NCBI GenBank assembly: GCA_951813085.1
Contig: OX638348.1
Coordinates: 3,605,627 to 3,669,626, forward strand
Direction: 5' to 3'
DNA from: an uncultured Opitutaceae bacterium
GTDB taxonomy: Bacteria; Verrucomicrobiota; Verrucomicrobiia; Opitutales; Opitutaceae
DNA: 64,000 bases
Shown here: piece after piece, positions 27,601-37,250 of the stretch
Layout: each line of letters opens with the position of its first letter
Position numbering within the stretch: position 1 is the stretch's first letter
The notes under the pieces: generated by a model
What the model was told of the DNA's origin: nothing
Seen by the model: only the letters and a program-made list of their open reading frames with translations
Database searches by the model: none
Program-made: the position numbers and the translations under genes

Positions 27601-30263
27601 GTCGATATACCTCCGCCGTTTCCGGCATTGGCTTCGTTTCCAATGATCTTATTGCCGCCCACCATGATGTTCCCTCCCTCAACATAGACGCCGCCGCCGT
27701 GACCCGCGACGGCTTTATTGAGAGTAATAACGTTGGCGTCCGCCGATCCCGGCTGTCCACCGATAATGCCAGTAGATCCCCGCACATAGACACCTCCTCC
27801 ATTTATTTGCCCTGAATTCTCGATTACATCATTAGAAACTAGATTAACGCCCAAAGCTGTAATCAAGGCCACCCCACCTCCATTGCTTGGCTGAATTGGA
27901 TTTGCAGACAGGGCTTGATTTTGGGATATCAGGTTGCCCTGGATTGTAACGGTTTGCGTTGTATCCCCCATTAAAAACCTCCACCTGCCCCTTGCATGGA
28001 CCTGTTTTTTTCTATTGTATTGGGCTTAGCGATACTTCCAATCGTAGCCTGGGAGTCAGTTACGGATATTCCACCCCCCGAGCTGAATGCTGTGTTGCTA
28101 AATATCTTGTTGTCCAAGATTTGCGGATTCGAATCGTCCCAGATGACAAAGCCTCCGCCCATATCCGGCGAGAAATTCTTATACACACCGATGTCCTCTA
28201 TAAGAATGTTTCCTGGAGATTTGTTAACGGCTATGCCGCTGTCCAAGTTGTAGGCAACCACCACATCTTCTTTGATCGTTCCCTTGGTGTTGTCCTCTAG
28301 ATCGATACCTCGACCTAAGTTGTCGATAACATCAGTTTTGGTTACCTCAATGGTAGACCTCTCTTTGGCGTACATACCTGCCCAAAGGTTTTCGTTAAGT
28401 TCCACGTCCTTTAGCTTTACGGTGGTTTCACTCGCCGAGATCCCATTCCGGCTATTCTCGTTTACAAATCCTTTATTAAGGACAATCGAGCTAGCGTCTC
28501 TTGCTCGAATTCCATCACGTCCATTGTTGGACACGGAAACTTCTTCGGCAGTGAGTTTACTTTGACGCAAGGAAACGCCATAGTTCGTATTGTCCTCAAT
28601 CGTAACCTTTTTGAGGGTGACCTCGCTCCGATCGTAAGCAACAATTCCGCTTCTATCATTGTCCAAGATCTTTGTCTTTTGATCAATCTCTATGGTAGAC
28701 TGCTGATCGATGAACATCCCGTTGCTTACGTTCTCATTGACTTCCGAATCGTAAACGTTTGCATGCGCGTCGTTGTGCAGCCTTAAACCCGACCAGGTGT
28801 TTTTGTGGAGGACTCCCTGCTCAATTGTAACGCGGCTCTGCCTTCCTGAGTAGCCATAGCGCCCGTTTTCCGTGGATTTGGTCCTGCGAATCACTCCATT
28901 GTTGCTGCCATTGCGAAAGATAATCCCGCTCCCTTTGCTATGATGAGCATGAGAATCTGATGGTCACCGGAATCGAGCTCTCAGCCCAGATTCCGTAGCC
29001 AGTCTGCATCGGCGGCATTCCCGCCAGAAACTCAGTGTTATCAACCGTTATTTGATCTAAATTGGCACCGGTATCTTTTACATGTATTCCGAAATGATGA
29101 TTCCGACTTAAATTTAGACTTCTCAAATTGGCAATCGCCGCGCTTCCGTTCGCGAAACGAGCGTCTTTCAACCACACCCCTCCCGCTTTGTTATCGTTTA
29201 TGGTCGATCGTCGAATAGCGGGACGCACAGGTTCATCCAAGTGGATGCCATGTCGCTCATTGTTATTGAACAGTGAATCCTCCACCAGGACCTGCACTCT
29301 CCGAAGCGCTCGCAGACCGTCGCATTTATTGTTGTAGGACTCGAAAGACGTTAGGTTGAAAATGCCTCCCCCTTGCATGAAAACTCCACTTCCACCGTTG
29401 TTGAAAATTTTAATCGAACGCACTCTTCCGGTCGAAGTACCTGCCGTGATGGAACCATTTCCATTCAAAAAGCTCGTATCCGACAAGGAGATACCGCTAT
29501 AGCCGCTCCCGGTATTGCCATTTCCGGAAATCTCAATATCGCCCCTCAAATCGAGTATCGTTCGCCTTACCCCGACAATCCCCCACTGGCCATTGTTTTT
29601 AACCTGCGTTCGATCAGCGACAACACGGGCGGAAAAAGGAAGCGAAGAATTAATATAGACGCCACTGCCACCATTGTCATGGATATTCATATTAATCATA
29701 TCCAAGACGGGACGGGTAGAAATTGACAGGGGTCCTCCTCCTGGAGCCAGGTATATCCCGTTTCTGCTTGCCCGGCATATTTCAAACCCTTTTAGCTCGA
29801 CGGCATTCGAATAGATGCTGAAACCATTGGTCCCGCCTTCCACAATGGGCGGAGTAGCAGGTCCCGCCTCAATGGTGACTTGCTTGCGGATAACTAAATC
29901 CCTGGATACGTTTGGATGCCAAGTTGGGCTGCTGATGTAAGCTGGCAAAGGCCCGTTAGTCACCAAAACAATTCTCGTATCTGTAACCAGCCCATTGTTC
30001 AATGCCCAAAGAGCGGTCTGAAGATAGGCAAAGCGTTTATTCCTCAAGCAGGCATCTGCCGGATCGGGAATTCGAACTCCCGAAGGAGAGGCCCAAAAAC
30101 CAGGTCCCTGAATACCCGGTCTTCTATTCGTGTCCTCAGGCGCATTAAGATCTACGACAATTTGCGCATGGGCATAGTTTCCCAGATAATCAAACCCCAG
30201 TATCCCAAGAAGGCTGCAATTCAGCAATGCGAATCTAACAAGAGCAACAAGAGGAGACTTCAC
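24671..30263 (-). pseudogene. Giant beta-helix repeat protein with HEXXH metallopeptidase end, three frameshifts
   Basis: About 1860 codons in four pieces form one gene. A signal peptide (LLNCSLLGILGFDYLGNYAHA) is followed by roughly 1000 residues of right-handed parallel beta-helix repeats (NGGSGVYI, NNGQWGIVG, SGGGISVTDSQ types). Two PKD/Ig-like repeats follow (GAFPHYVCINKNMNMGSS and TAFPAYVCMNEAVQLGSN). The C-terminal domain has the zinc peptidase motif HEFGHGVGLG (HEFGH at 24803-24817). Frameshifts lie near 28955-28962, at 27973-27977 (T5 for T6, sense strand) and at 25578-25581 (G3 for G4). Each is repaired by adding one base. If intact, it would be a secreted or surface protease-adhesin. 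Confidence 0.8.
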
Positions 30264-30720
30264 ACGAGCGTTTATATGCCAAAAAAAGAAAAATGCTACA
30301 TTTAAATTTAAAAACTCAAACGTAAATCCATCTACCCGCTCAAATGCCGAAAGCTATGACTATATAGTGGTATAAATAGATCCACCTCATATTTAACGCT
30401 AGCTTGTTACATTGCGTTTTTCCCTGTTTCGGACGCTTTCGACTATGTTCTTCTCCAAAACGCTTGCTTCAAAGCCTCCATCCTCGTTCCGCAAGATTTT
30501 GAGCGCATCCTATTTAACCAAAATATTAAAAAAAATACGCAATCTCTGCGCCATTAAGAATAAAGGGCTAAAAAATCATGCTCGAAGATTGGCGAGAAAT
30601 AGAAAGATGGATTCGTTCGCTCGCAGGCTTGCTACGTGGAACCCGGGGTTTCTCATTCCTGACAAAATCCACTCCGCAGGCCATACGTTCTTCGCTCTGC
30701 ATTACCACTTATTCAATTAA
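30264..30720. other. AT-rich intergenic stretch upstream of the giant gene
   Basis: These 457 bases lie between the start of the beta-helix gene and the tRNA-side repeat. They are AT-rich, with runs of A and T near 30290-30310 and 30520-30560, and should hold the promoter for the leftward gene. Open frames here are short and lack family signatures, so I assign no gene. Confidence 0.4.
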
Positions 30721-30740
30721 ACGGCGGAGAGAGGGATTGG

Positions 30741-30838
30741 TTTCCGCTTCGCTCCAAGTCCTGCGGACCCATGCTGCGCATGTCCCATCTTCAGTCGCTA
30801 TGCTCCCTACGTCAAACCCCCTCCGGGGCTTCTCATCC
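30741..30838 (+). repeat. tRNA-flanking structured repeat, copy A
   Basis: Three hairpins with three-base loops follow one another: GTCC-TGC-GGAC (30758-30768), CATGC-TGC-GCATG (30770-30782) and CCCC-TCC-GGGG (30818-30828). The block lies 56 bases beyond the 3' end of tRNA-Ser and resembles the block at 22271-22356. Just before it, at 30723-30737, is a short copy of the tRNA-Ser 3' end (GGCGGAGAGAGGGATT). The pattern suggests a repeat family tied to tRNA 3' flanks. Confidence 0.5.
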
Positions 30839-30891
30839 CTGCTGCGTCAATACGAAAAAAGCGTCCCAGGATTGGTGACGCTGTTGAGGAA

Positions 30892-30982
<91 letters not shown>

Positions 30983-31041
30983 TAGGTCGAAGGGAACGCA
31001 TAGGTGGCCCTCGCGCGAAGTCAACTCTTGAAAGCAATTGC

Positions 31042-32244
31042 TTAGATTCTTCCTTGGGCAGCTTTCCTGTCTCGTTGAACCAACCACAGCGCTCCGGTTC
31101 CCGCGATCAACAATCCTGGGAAGCAGGCCCAAATGAGCGTTTCCCATCCAAAGCGAAATAGAAACCAGCCCACTCCCAAAGAGCCAAGACCTTGAAATCC
31201 GAATACCACGAAGTCGTTAAATGCCTGAACCTTGAACCGCTCGGACTCGCGGTACACGCTAGGCAGCAAAGCCGTACCGCCAACGAATAGGAAATTCCAC
31301 CCGATTCCCAAAGCAATCAAGGCGCCCCAGAAATGAACCAGCTCCTGGCCTCGCAACGCAACGACCATCATTCCTGCATAAAGCGCGACACCGACGAGCA
31401 AGACACGCCCTACTCCAAATCGATTGATGAAGTAGCCGCCAAACAAGCTCGGTAGAAACATGAAAGCAATGTGTCCTTGAATCACCTGTTTCGTATTCGA
31501 AAGGCCTATACCGCAAATTTCATGCATATTGATTGGCGTCGCCGTCATTACGAGGCTCATGACACCAAATCCGATGGCGGCCGCGCCTACCGCAATTCCA
31601 AACAACGGGTTCTTCGCTAGGGTCAAAAGCGGGCGGGCTTCCTCGTGATGCTTGGATTCTTCAACAATCGGCTCCTCGAAAAAATAAAAGAGCCCCATCG
31701 AAATCAATATCACGATCGCAAGCAGCAAGAACGACCCCGCATATCCGTGTGGGGAGGGAATAATATCCTTGCCTACGAGACCCAGTTCCGGTCCCAGGAA
31801 AGCGGCTACGAGCCCACCCATCATCAATACCGAAAGCGCGATAGGAAAGTCGCTCGGATCCTCCAAGCTTTCCAACGCAGCAAAACGGTATTGGGCCGAA
31901 AACGCCATATTCACTCCCATAAGCGTCGCGCTGATCATATAGAGCCAAAAGCTCCCTAACAAAGCGGATTGCAGCGCGAGCAATGTTCCGCCCAACGCGA
32001 ACCCGTAGCCCACATAGGATCCCCGTTTTCTTCCGAGGCGCTTCATGACCATTGCTGCGGGAACCGAGGATAGAGATATTCCTAAAATGAGTCCCGACAA
32101 GGGAAGCGTCGCCCACTCGGGCGAAGGCGCGATTTCTCGGCCCAGCAGTCCACCCACAAATATCAGCATCGGAGACGTCGACATCGAAAGAGACTGGCAA
32201 AGAGCCAGGATCCAGACGTTTCGAGGGAGGCGTTTCAGCGACAT
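31042..32244 (-). CDS. MFS transporter
   Basis: From the ATG at 32244 the protein has 400 residues. An earlier in-frame start would add 15 residues unlike a membrane protein N-terminus. About twelve hydrophobic helices are visible, with the MFS loop 2-3 pattern (VMKRLGRKRGSYVGYGFALG) and a similar motif in the second half (FINRFGVGRVLLVG). A central loop is rich in charged residues (EEPIVEESKHHEE). It sits in the inner membrane. Substrate and partners are unclear. It follows tRNA-Ser at a distance of 59 bases and is not evidently linked to flagellar genes. Confidence 0.85.
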   Translation of the reverse strand: MSLKRLPRNVWILALCQSLSMSTSPMLIFVGGLLGREIAPSPEWATLPLSGLILGISLSSVPAAMVMKRLGRKRGSYVGYGFALGGTLLALQSALLGSFWLYMISATLMGVNMAFSAQYRFAALESLEDPSDFPIALSVLMMGGLVAAFLGPELGLVGKDIIPSPHGYAGSFLLLAIVILISMGLFYFFEEPIVEESKHHEEARPLLTLAKNPLFGIAVGAAAIGFGVMSLVMTATPINMHEICGIGLSNTKQVIQGHIAFMFLPSLFGGYFINRFGVGRVLLVGVALYAGMMVVALRGQELVHFWGALIALGIGWNFLFVGGTALLPSVYRESERFKVQAFNDFVVFGFQGLGSLGVGWFLFRFGWETLIWACFPGLLIAGTGALWLVQRDRKAAQGRI

Positions 32245-32357
32245 CGGTATCCCATCTAATCGCCGCCCAAACGCTCCAGGGCGATACAATTATATCATTC
32301 TCGTTAAAAAACTTGGCGAGCCGAGCTGGCGCATCAAAAGGTATCCAAGAGCGCGTT

Positions 32358-32564
32358 TCAACACGTCGCTATGAACATGCGGCTATCGGTGCCTTTGGCT
32401 CCTATTAGGACCTGGTAGCGTTTCCCGCAGCGTGGGCAACTGCCCACATAGGCATTTCTTGGGTCTTTCAGATAGAGCCGTCCATAAGCCTGGCAATTCA
32501 CGTACCGTACGCCCAGAAAGGGCTTTCCTTTCGAAGTCGCTCGATGTGAGACGCTCGATTTCAT
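32358..32564 (-). CDS. Small zinc-ribbon-like protein
   Basis: The 68-residue basic protein has cysteines at 24, 43, 46 and 68, with SCPRCGKRYQVLIG forming one knuckle of a likely zinc ribbon and VNCQAYGRLY the other side. I recognise no named family. It lies 12 bases downstream of the 172-residue gene and may be the last gene of the csrA-fliC transcript. A nucleic-acid or protein-binding role is possible but not shown. Confidence 0.55.
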   Translation of the reverse strand: MKSSVSHRATSKGKPFLGVRYVNCQAYGRLYLKDPRNAYVGSCPRCGKRYQVLIGAKGTDSRMFIATC

Positions 32565-32576
32565 TTTGAAAATCCG

Positions 32577-33095
32577 TTATTCGGCAGTTCCTCCTGCAGC
32601 GGCAAATTCATACTGCAATACCAACGTCTGCATGGCTCCGATCATCGAAATCCAATTGAGCTCATCACGTCCAAACGGTTCCCAGCATTCCACTACAGAG
32701 GCTTGTCCGAATGCTGCCACATCAGTAGGTAGTAAGTAGTCTAATCCTGGAGCCCCATCACTGAAATTCGCGCAAGCGGACAAGGATTCAACTTCCAAAA
32801 ATTCAAATACAGGATGATCCGCGCCCACTTCAGCTTGGAGAACATCCACCTGAGGACGCAGGCTATCGATGAAATCTGAATCAGATTCCTCTAGGGCGTC
32901 CCAAAGCGTTTCCTGGTACTTCGCGGTAGTTAGTACATTCACTTCTTCGCCAAAGGCGATGGAATAGACCCGCTCTGGTCCAGAAACTGGCACATGGATT
33001 AGGCTGGCGTAATCGCCCCCAATTTGATTGCCACGCTTGTGACCTGGCGTAAACGACAGCAAAGTCGAAAGATAACGGTCGATTTCAGCGTTCAT
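32577..33095 (-). CDS. Hypothetical protein downstream of flagellin
   Basis: I do not recognise the 172-residue acidic product. It has no signal peptide or membrane helix. Readable stretches include YASLIHVPVSGPERVYSIAF and DFIDSLRPQVDVLQAE, and it ends in a short helical part with QTLVLQYEFAAAGG. It starts 19 bases after the flagellin stop on the same strand, so it is probably co-transcribed and may serve filament assembly or regulation (inference from position only). Confidence 0.55.
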   Translation of the reverse strand: MNAEIDRYLSTLLSFTPGHKRGNQIGGDYASLIHVPVSGPERVYSIAFGEEVNVLTTAKYQETLWDALEESDSDFIDSLRPQVDVLQAEVGADHPVFEFLEVESLSACANFSDGAPGLDYLLPTDVAAFGQASVVECWEPFGRDELNWISMIGAMQTLVLQYEFAAAGGTAE

Positions 33096-33114
33096 AGAAT
33101 ACTTTTATCGAAAC

Positions 33115-34008
33115 CTAATTAAGAAGTCGCAGAGCGAGCCTAGGCAACTCGTTCGCTCGATGAAGCATCGACGTGCTAGCTTCCGTTGGAATTTGATTCT
33201 TCGCCATACGCGTCGTTTCTACAGCCACATCCACATCGCGAATACGGGAATTGGCAGCGCCCAAATTCTCTTCCTGCACTCTCAACTGGACATCAGCCAC
33301 TTCAAGCCGGGAAAGATCCCCTCCGATCTTGGCACGTTCAGTAGCGAGCTGCTGGATCGCATCGTTGATGGTGTCGATTACGTTAGCGCTATCGATATTG
33401 ATATCCCCTTGAGCGCCATCTACCGCGTTGTCCCAAAGCAAGTTCGAAATCGCTCCACCGATCGCTCTCAGATTATTTTCGCCAATCGACATCGTCTGGT
33501 CGCCTGTAGCGCCAACGACGATCGTCATGTCCTCACGTGCTCCGAATAGCACGATTCCATTGAAAGAGCCCGAGGGAGTCGCGCTACTGGTATTCCAATT
33601 AGGCAAAGCGTCGGTCCCGTTGTCACCATTTCCAACGATGTCGCGAAGCTGATCTTTAAGCTTGTGAAATTCCGTCCCGTACAACGCCTTATCGCTCGCG
33701 CTCTTCGTCGCGTCCTGGGCAAGCGTCGCCAGCTCGCTCATTCGATTGAGCGTGTCATTGATCGCTCCCAGAAATCCATCCGCCGTCTGCGTCAACGAAA
33801 TCGCGTTTTGGATATTTACCTGGGAGGCCTCGATCCGAGAGCTCTGAGCGAGCAATTTCTCGGAATTCGAAAGCCCCACTGCATCGTCAGACGGTTGGAC
33901 AATCTTGCTTCCCGTACTAAGCCGAGCCATCGAGCGATTCAGCGCCATCTGGCTTTTATGCAAAGTAGACGTTGCATCTACTGCGTTTTGATTTGTATTG
34001 ATAACCAT
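33115..34008 (-). CDS. fliC: Flagellin
   Basis: The 297-residue protein is a short flagellin. The N-terminal D0/D1 part is MVINTNQNAVDATSTLHKSQ with RLSTGSKIVQPSDDAVGLSN and NAISLTQTADGFLGAINDTL. The C-terminal part is EENLGAANSRIRDVDVAVET followed by TRMAKNQI and the terminal LALRLLN. The variable centre (about 150-210) is small, so the filament surface domain is minimal. It is the last core gene in the order fliW-csrA-fliC. A strong ribosome site, AAAGGAAGAGG at 34016-34026, precedes the ATG and contains an AAGGA that CsrA could bind. Confidence 0.95.
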   Translation of the reverse strand: MVINTNQNAVDATSTLHKSQMALNRSMARLSTGSKIVQPSDDAVGLSNSEKLLAQSSRIEASQVNIQNAISLTQTADGFLGAINDTLNRMSELATLAQDATKSASDKALYGTEFHKLKDQLRDIVGNGDNGTDALPNWNTSSATPSGSFNGIVLFGAREDMTIVVGATGDQTMSIGENNLRAIGGAISNLLWDNAVDGAQGDINIDSANVIDTINDAIQQLATERAKIGGDLSRLEVADVQLRVQEENLGAANSRIRDVDVAVETTRMAKNQIPTEASTSMLHRANELPRLALRLLN

Positions 34009-34015
34009 GTTACGA

Positions 34016-34026
34016 CCTCTTCCTTT
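34016..34026 (-). promoter_or_regulatory. fliC ribosome binding site overlapping a possible CsrA site
   Basis: On the minus strand the sequence is AAAGGAAGAGG, seven bases before the flagellin ATG. It is a strong Shine-Dalgarno sequence and includes AAGGA, which fits the ANGGA core that CsrA binds. With fliW and csrA just upstream, this matches the known Bacillus scheme in which CsrA represses flagellin translation until FliW removes it (inference). Confidence 0.45.
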
Positions 34027-34049
34027 AGGTTAATTGACGAGTTCGGACC

Positions 34050-34325
34050 TTACCTCGACCCCGTCTTTTCAGTTTCCTTTTTTGCGCTCGCCAATTTTTG
34101 GGCGAGTCCTGAAAGCTTTGGCTTCGCATCGGCAACGCCACCTGCAGCGATCGCTTCGCGATTGGTTGCGGTGACCTCTTCTACGAGCTCTTTTCGCACG
34201 ATGGGTATGGAACGCGGCGCGCCTATACCGAGCTTAACGATGTCTCCATCGATACGCGTTATTCTAATTTCAATGTTGTCGGCAACGACAATTGCTTCGT
34301 TCACCTTCCTGGATAAAATGAGCAT
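34050..34325 (-). CDS. csrA: Carbon storage regulator CsrA
   Basis: The 91-residue protein begins with the canonical CsrA sequence [20 protein letters not shown], then [21 protein letters not shown]. It has a longer C-terminal tail (about 35 residues after EEVTA) than the common 61-residue form. CsrA binds GGA motifs in mRNA leaders and blocks translation. It is placed between fliW and fliC, whose products form a regulatory loop with it in Gram-positive and other bacteria. Confidence 0.95.
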   Translation of the reverse strand: MLILSRKVNEAIVVADNIEIRITRIDGDIVKLGIGAPRSIPIVRKELVEEVTATNREAIAAGGVADAKPKLSGLAQKLASAKKETEKTGSR

Positions 34326-34343
34326 GGCTGGTTCCTTCCTGGG

Positions 34344-34793
34344 TTAGCCTTGTGTGGTACTTGATAGAATGGGATGCTTCATAGAGAATTTCATGTGATT
34401 TGAAACGATCACTTGCTTCCCCACCAACGTCTTGCGATTCAACAATATGGGACCAACAAGATTCGCAGTAGCGGACTCGATATCCTCGCCATCCCTAAGC
34501 GTTACGATGTTCAGTACAAGGGCATCCTCTGGGGATTCTATTCCCACTTCAGCGACATCGTCATCTGCGATCTCCACTTCATAATCTTCGAGAAACTGAG
34601 ACGGCTCGATAACTATAAATCCGAGCTCATGGAGATTTGCCGCGCGTATCCACATAAAGGGGAGCTCTTCCGCGTTAACCAGCAATTCGTATTGGTGCTC
34701 ATCAGGAAATCCAATCAAGCCCTTCGACAGTGTAAACTCCATCGGCTTGACCCAGACTTCCTTGTTCTCTTGGGACTCCGTCGCTAATTTCAT
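34344..34793 (-). CDS. fliW: Flagellar assembly factor FliW
   Basis: The 149-residue protein matches FliW: FTLSKGLIGFPDEHQYELLV, PFMWIRAANLHELGFIVIEP and NLVGPILLNRKTLVGKQVI are family signatures. FliW binds flagellin and CsrA, linking flagellin export to flagellin translation. It follows flgL by 26 bases and precedes csrA by 18 bases in one transcript. Length and sequence look complete. Confidence 0.93.
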   Translation of the reverse strand: MKLATESQENKEVWVKPMEFTLSKGLIGFPDEHQYELLVNAEELPFMWIRAANLHELGFIVIEPSQFLEDYEVEIADDDVAEVGIESPEDALVLNIVTLRDGEDIESATANLVGPILLNRKTLVGKQVIVSNHMKFSMKHPILSSTTQG

Positions 34794-34819
34794 AATTCGT
34801 ATTTCTAACTCCTTTTAGA

Positions 34820-35729
34820 TTAAATGTAGTTGAGAAGCGACGAGTTCAATACACGCCCCGCGCTCTGCAAAGTTGCCTGGTACGCATTCTGTATTTGCGT
34901 CAGCATGACTATCGTTTGGGATAGGTCTACGTCCGCTTCCGAAGATATGTTCTCTTCCAAATCGGTAAATCGCTGTTGATTCAGGTTGATATCGAATTCA
35001 ATTCTCAGCTGGATGGACCCTTGGCGGCTCAAAGCGAATATCAGCTCGTCTTCTGACGTTTCGAGTTCATCGCGCTCGTCACTGCATTTTGGCTACCGCT
35101 CTCCAGGGCATCTTTCAATTCAACCAAGCGATTGATGAAATCCGCCATCTGCTGATTCGTGGTCCCATCCGTAAAGGGAGTGACCTTTCCGGACTCGGAC
35201 AAATGAAACTCAGGCCCATTCGCGGCGCCGACATATGTGATTGCCGTACCTGCGCCCGCGCCATCGGGATCTTGAATCTTTCCATTCGCGTCCACATTAG
35301 AGGTGAAGGGCTCCGATCCACTCGCGATCCCTCCGAAAATATACTCGCCATTGAACTTTGCATTCGCGCCTTTCAAGGCATGCTCGAGCAGCTCGTCGAC
35401 CTCTTCCGCATAAGCCCTCAAACCATCGGGGCCTTGAAGGTCATTCGCCAAGACTGCAATCTCGTTTACTCGGTCAGAGATTTTGATGAGATCTTGCAGC
35501 TGAGAAATGGTGGTATTGTTGATATTCTGAGCGCGCGACGCGTTCTTCGAAAACTGAGCGATCTTGCCCTTCTCCTCCTGCATATTGAGGATGCGATTGC
35601 TCGCTGCGGAATCGTCGGAGATATGGGTGATTCGCTGGCCGCTTGCACCTGCAAGGCATTCATTTCCCTGGTGATGCGCTGCATATGGTTTAGCAGCGTA
35701 TCGGGATAGGTATTGTTGGTGACTCTCAT
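34820..35729 (-). pseudogene. flgL: Hook-filament junction protein FlgL, two frameshifts
   Basis: Three pieces form one FlgL of about 303 residues. The N-terminus is MRVTNNTYPDTLLNHMQRIT, the middle begins at ITHISDDSAASNRILNMQ, and the C-terminus contains DLSQTIVMLTQIQNAYQATL and LNSSLLNYI. One base is missing near 35643-35652 (expected reading VASGQRITHISDD) and one near 35058-35066 (expected SEDELIFALSRQG). Both shifts are of the same kind and each is repaired by adding one base. FlgL joins hook and filament, so loss would block filament growth if the lesions are real. Confidence 0.88.
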
Positions 35730-35764
35730 GGCAGGATAATGCGTTTGTATCTAAAAGTTCATAA

Positions 35765-37213
35765 CTAGATGAGCCTGTTGATTATCACATCCAACATCTC
35801 GTCGATGGCTCGGATGTGCCTACCTGTCGCTTCAAATGCGCGCTGAAATTTCATCATATCCGTCATTTCCTCGTCGATGGAAACGCCGGATACCGAGTCT
35901 TGCTCCTCCTTGAGCAGCTTGAGAACGATCCCTTCGTCCTCCAATCTTGAATTCACCGTAGCGACTTCTTGGGCGAGATCCGACACAGTAGCGCGATAGA
36001 AGCTGCTAAAGGAGCGATCTCCGAGATTCGCAATATCCGAACTGTCGAGCTCCGCTAGCGCGAGGGCCAAGCTATTGTCTCCCTGCTCCTGACCCGCGGC
36101 GTTCGTCGTCCGAAACGTCAAAGTGGAAAGCGTCGCGTCCAGCGAGATGCCTTTGGCCGTTTTCTCGGCGGGATCGCCCGTATCGGTAAAGAAATTCGTA
36201 TTACCTGGAGCAGCTCCGGAATTATAGAGCCCGTTTACCTGATCGACCAATTCGGATGCTAGCAGATCCAGATCGTCCCTATACTCTTGGATTGGGCCAT
36301 CGCGAGCGATTAGCAATCCATGAATGCTGCCGCCTTTCATGCTAGCCGTTTCCCCCGTGCGATCCGTTGTGAACGTGGGCAATCCTGCAATCGAGTCATC
36401 CAGCAATACCTTCTCGAATCGACCTTCGTCCACCAAGTCAACGGTACCGCTAAGCGTGTTAATGGTAACTTTTATCTGACCAGCGCTGTCCGGAATATTC
36501 GAAGTGCTGATCTGCATGTATTCAGAAAATTCTTCCAACCTGGCTTGGCGATTGTCTCTCAGTGAGAGAGCTTGACCGGCTCGATTGCCTTCAGCTCGGG
36601 CAATCTCCACATTCAACCGAGCGATCTCTTCAATAATGCGATTGGCATCATCCAAATTAGTAACGACCTCCGCGCTGAGGTCAGATTGCAGATCTTCAAA
36701 ACGCTCCGCGGTAACGTTAAGCTTCTGAACCAGAATCTCCGCTTTCTGTAGCAAGGATTCCTTCTCCGCATCCGAGCTCGGATTCGCTGATAGTGAATGA
36801 AATGCATTGAAGTAGTCGTTGAGCGTTTCTGCTAAACCACCCGATCCGGCGCCGTTGTTCGACGATCCATCGATAAAGGCGGAATCTCCCGTACGGTTGA
36901 TCTCCTGACCCATATTGGCCTCGGCCTTTCTCAAGGCGCTGCTTTGAGCATCGAGGGAGCTGTTGATGCTCGTCTCGCGTAGAACTTCCCGGTCGAGGAT
37001 TTGGTCTCGCATATGCGAGAAACCGAGCACCTCGACACCGAGTCCACGAATGCCTGCTACCGTTTGCACAGTACCGCGCTCCCCGAGGTCCGCGCGCTGC
37101 CGAGCATACTCAGGATTGTTTACATTGGCGATATTGGTACCCACCGTAGTCACGCCAAAACGATGCGCATTAAGCGCTTTCGTTGCATTGGCTAAATCTC
37201 CTAAGATACTCAT
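35765..37213 (-). CDS. flgK: Hook-filament junction protein FlgK
   Basis: Translation most likely starts at the ATG at 37213 (MSILGDLANATKALNAHRFG), giving 482 residues. An upstream extension in the same frame has a composition unlike a protein and overlaps flgN. The N-terminal motif VGTNIANVNNPEYARQRADL and the C-terminal VSIDEEMTDMMKFQRAFEAT with HIRAIDEMLDVIINRL are typical of FlgK. It caps the hook before filament assembly. It lies 37 bases after flgN. Confidence 0.95.
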   Translation of the reverse strand: MSILGDLANATKALNAHRFGVTTVGTNIANVNNPEYARQRADLGERGTVQTVAGIRGLGVEVLGFSHMRDQILDREVLRETSINSSLDAQSSALRKAEANMGQEINRTGDSAFIDGSSNNGAGSGGLAETLNDYFNAFHSLSANPSSDAEKESLLQKAEILVQKLNVTAERFEDLQSDLSAEVVTNLDDANRIIEEIARLNVEIARAEGNRAGQALSLRDNRQARLEEFSEYMQISTSNIPDSAGQIKVTINTLSGTVDLVDEGRFEKVLLDDSIAGLPTFTTDRTGETASMKGGSIHGLLIARDGPIQEYRDDLDLLASELVDQVNGLYNSGAAPGNTNFFTDTGDPAEKTAKGISLDATLSTLTFRTTNAAGQEQGDNSLALALAELDSSDIANLGDRSFSSFYRATVSDLAQEVATVNSRLEDEGIVLKLLKEEQDSVSGVSIDEEMTDMMKFQRAFEATGRHIRAIDEMLDVIINRLI

Positions 37214-37250
37214 CGTTTGCGGTGGCTTCGCTTCTGAATAGAAACGCTTT

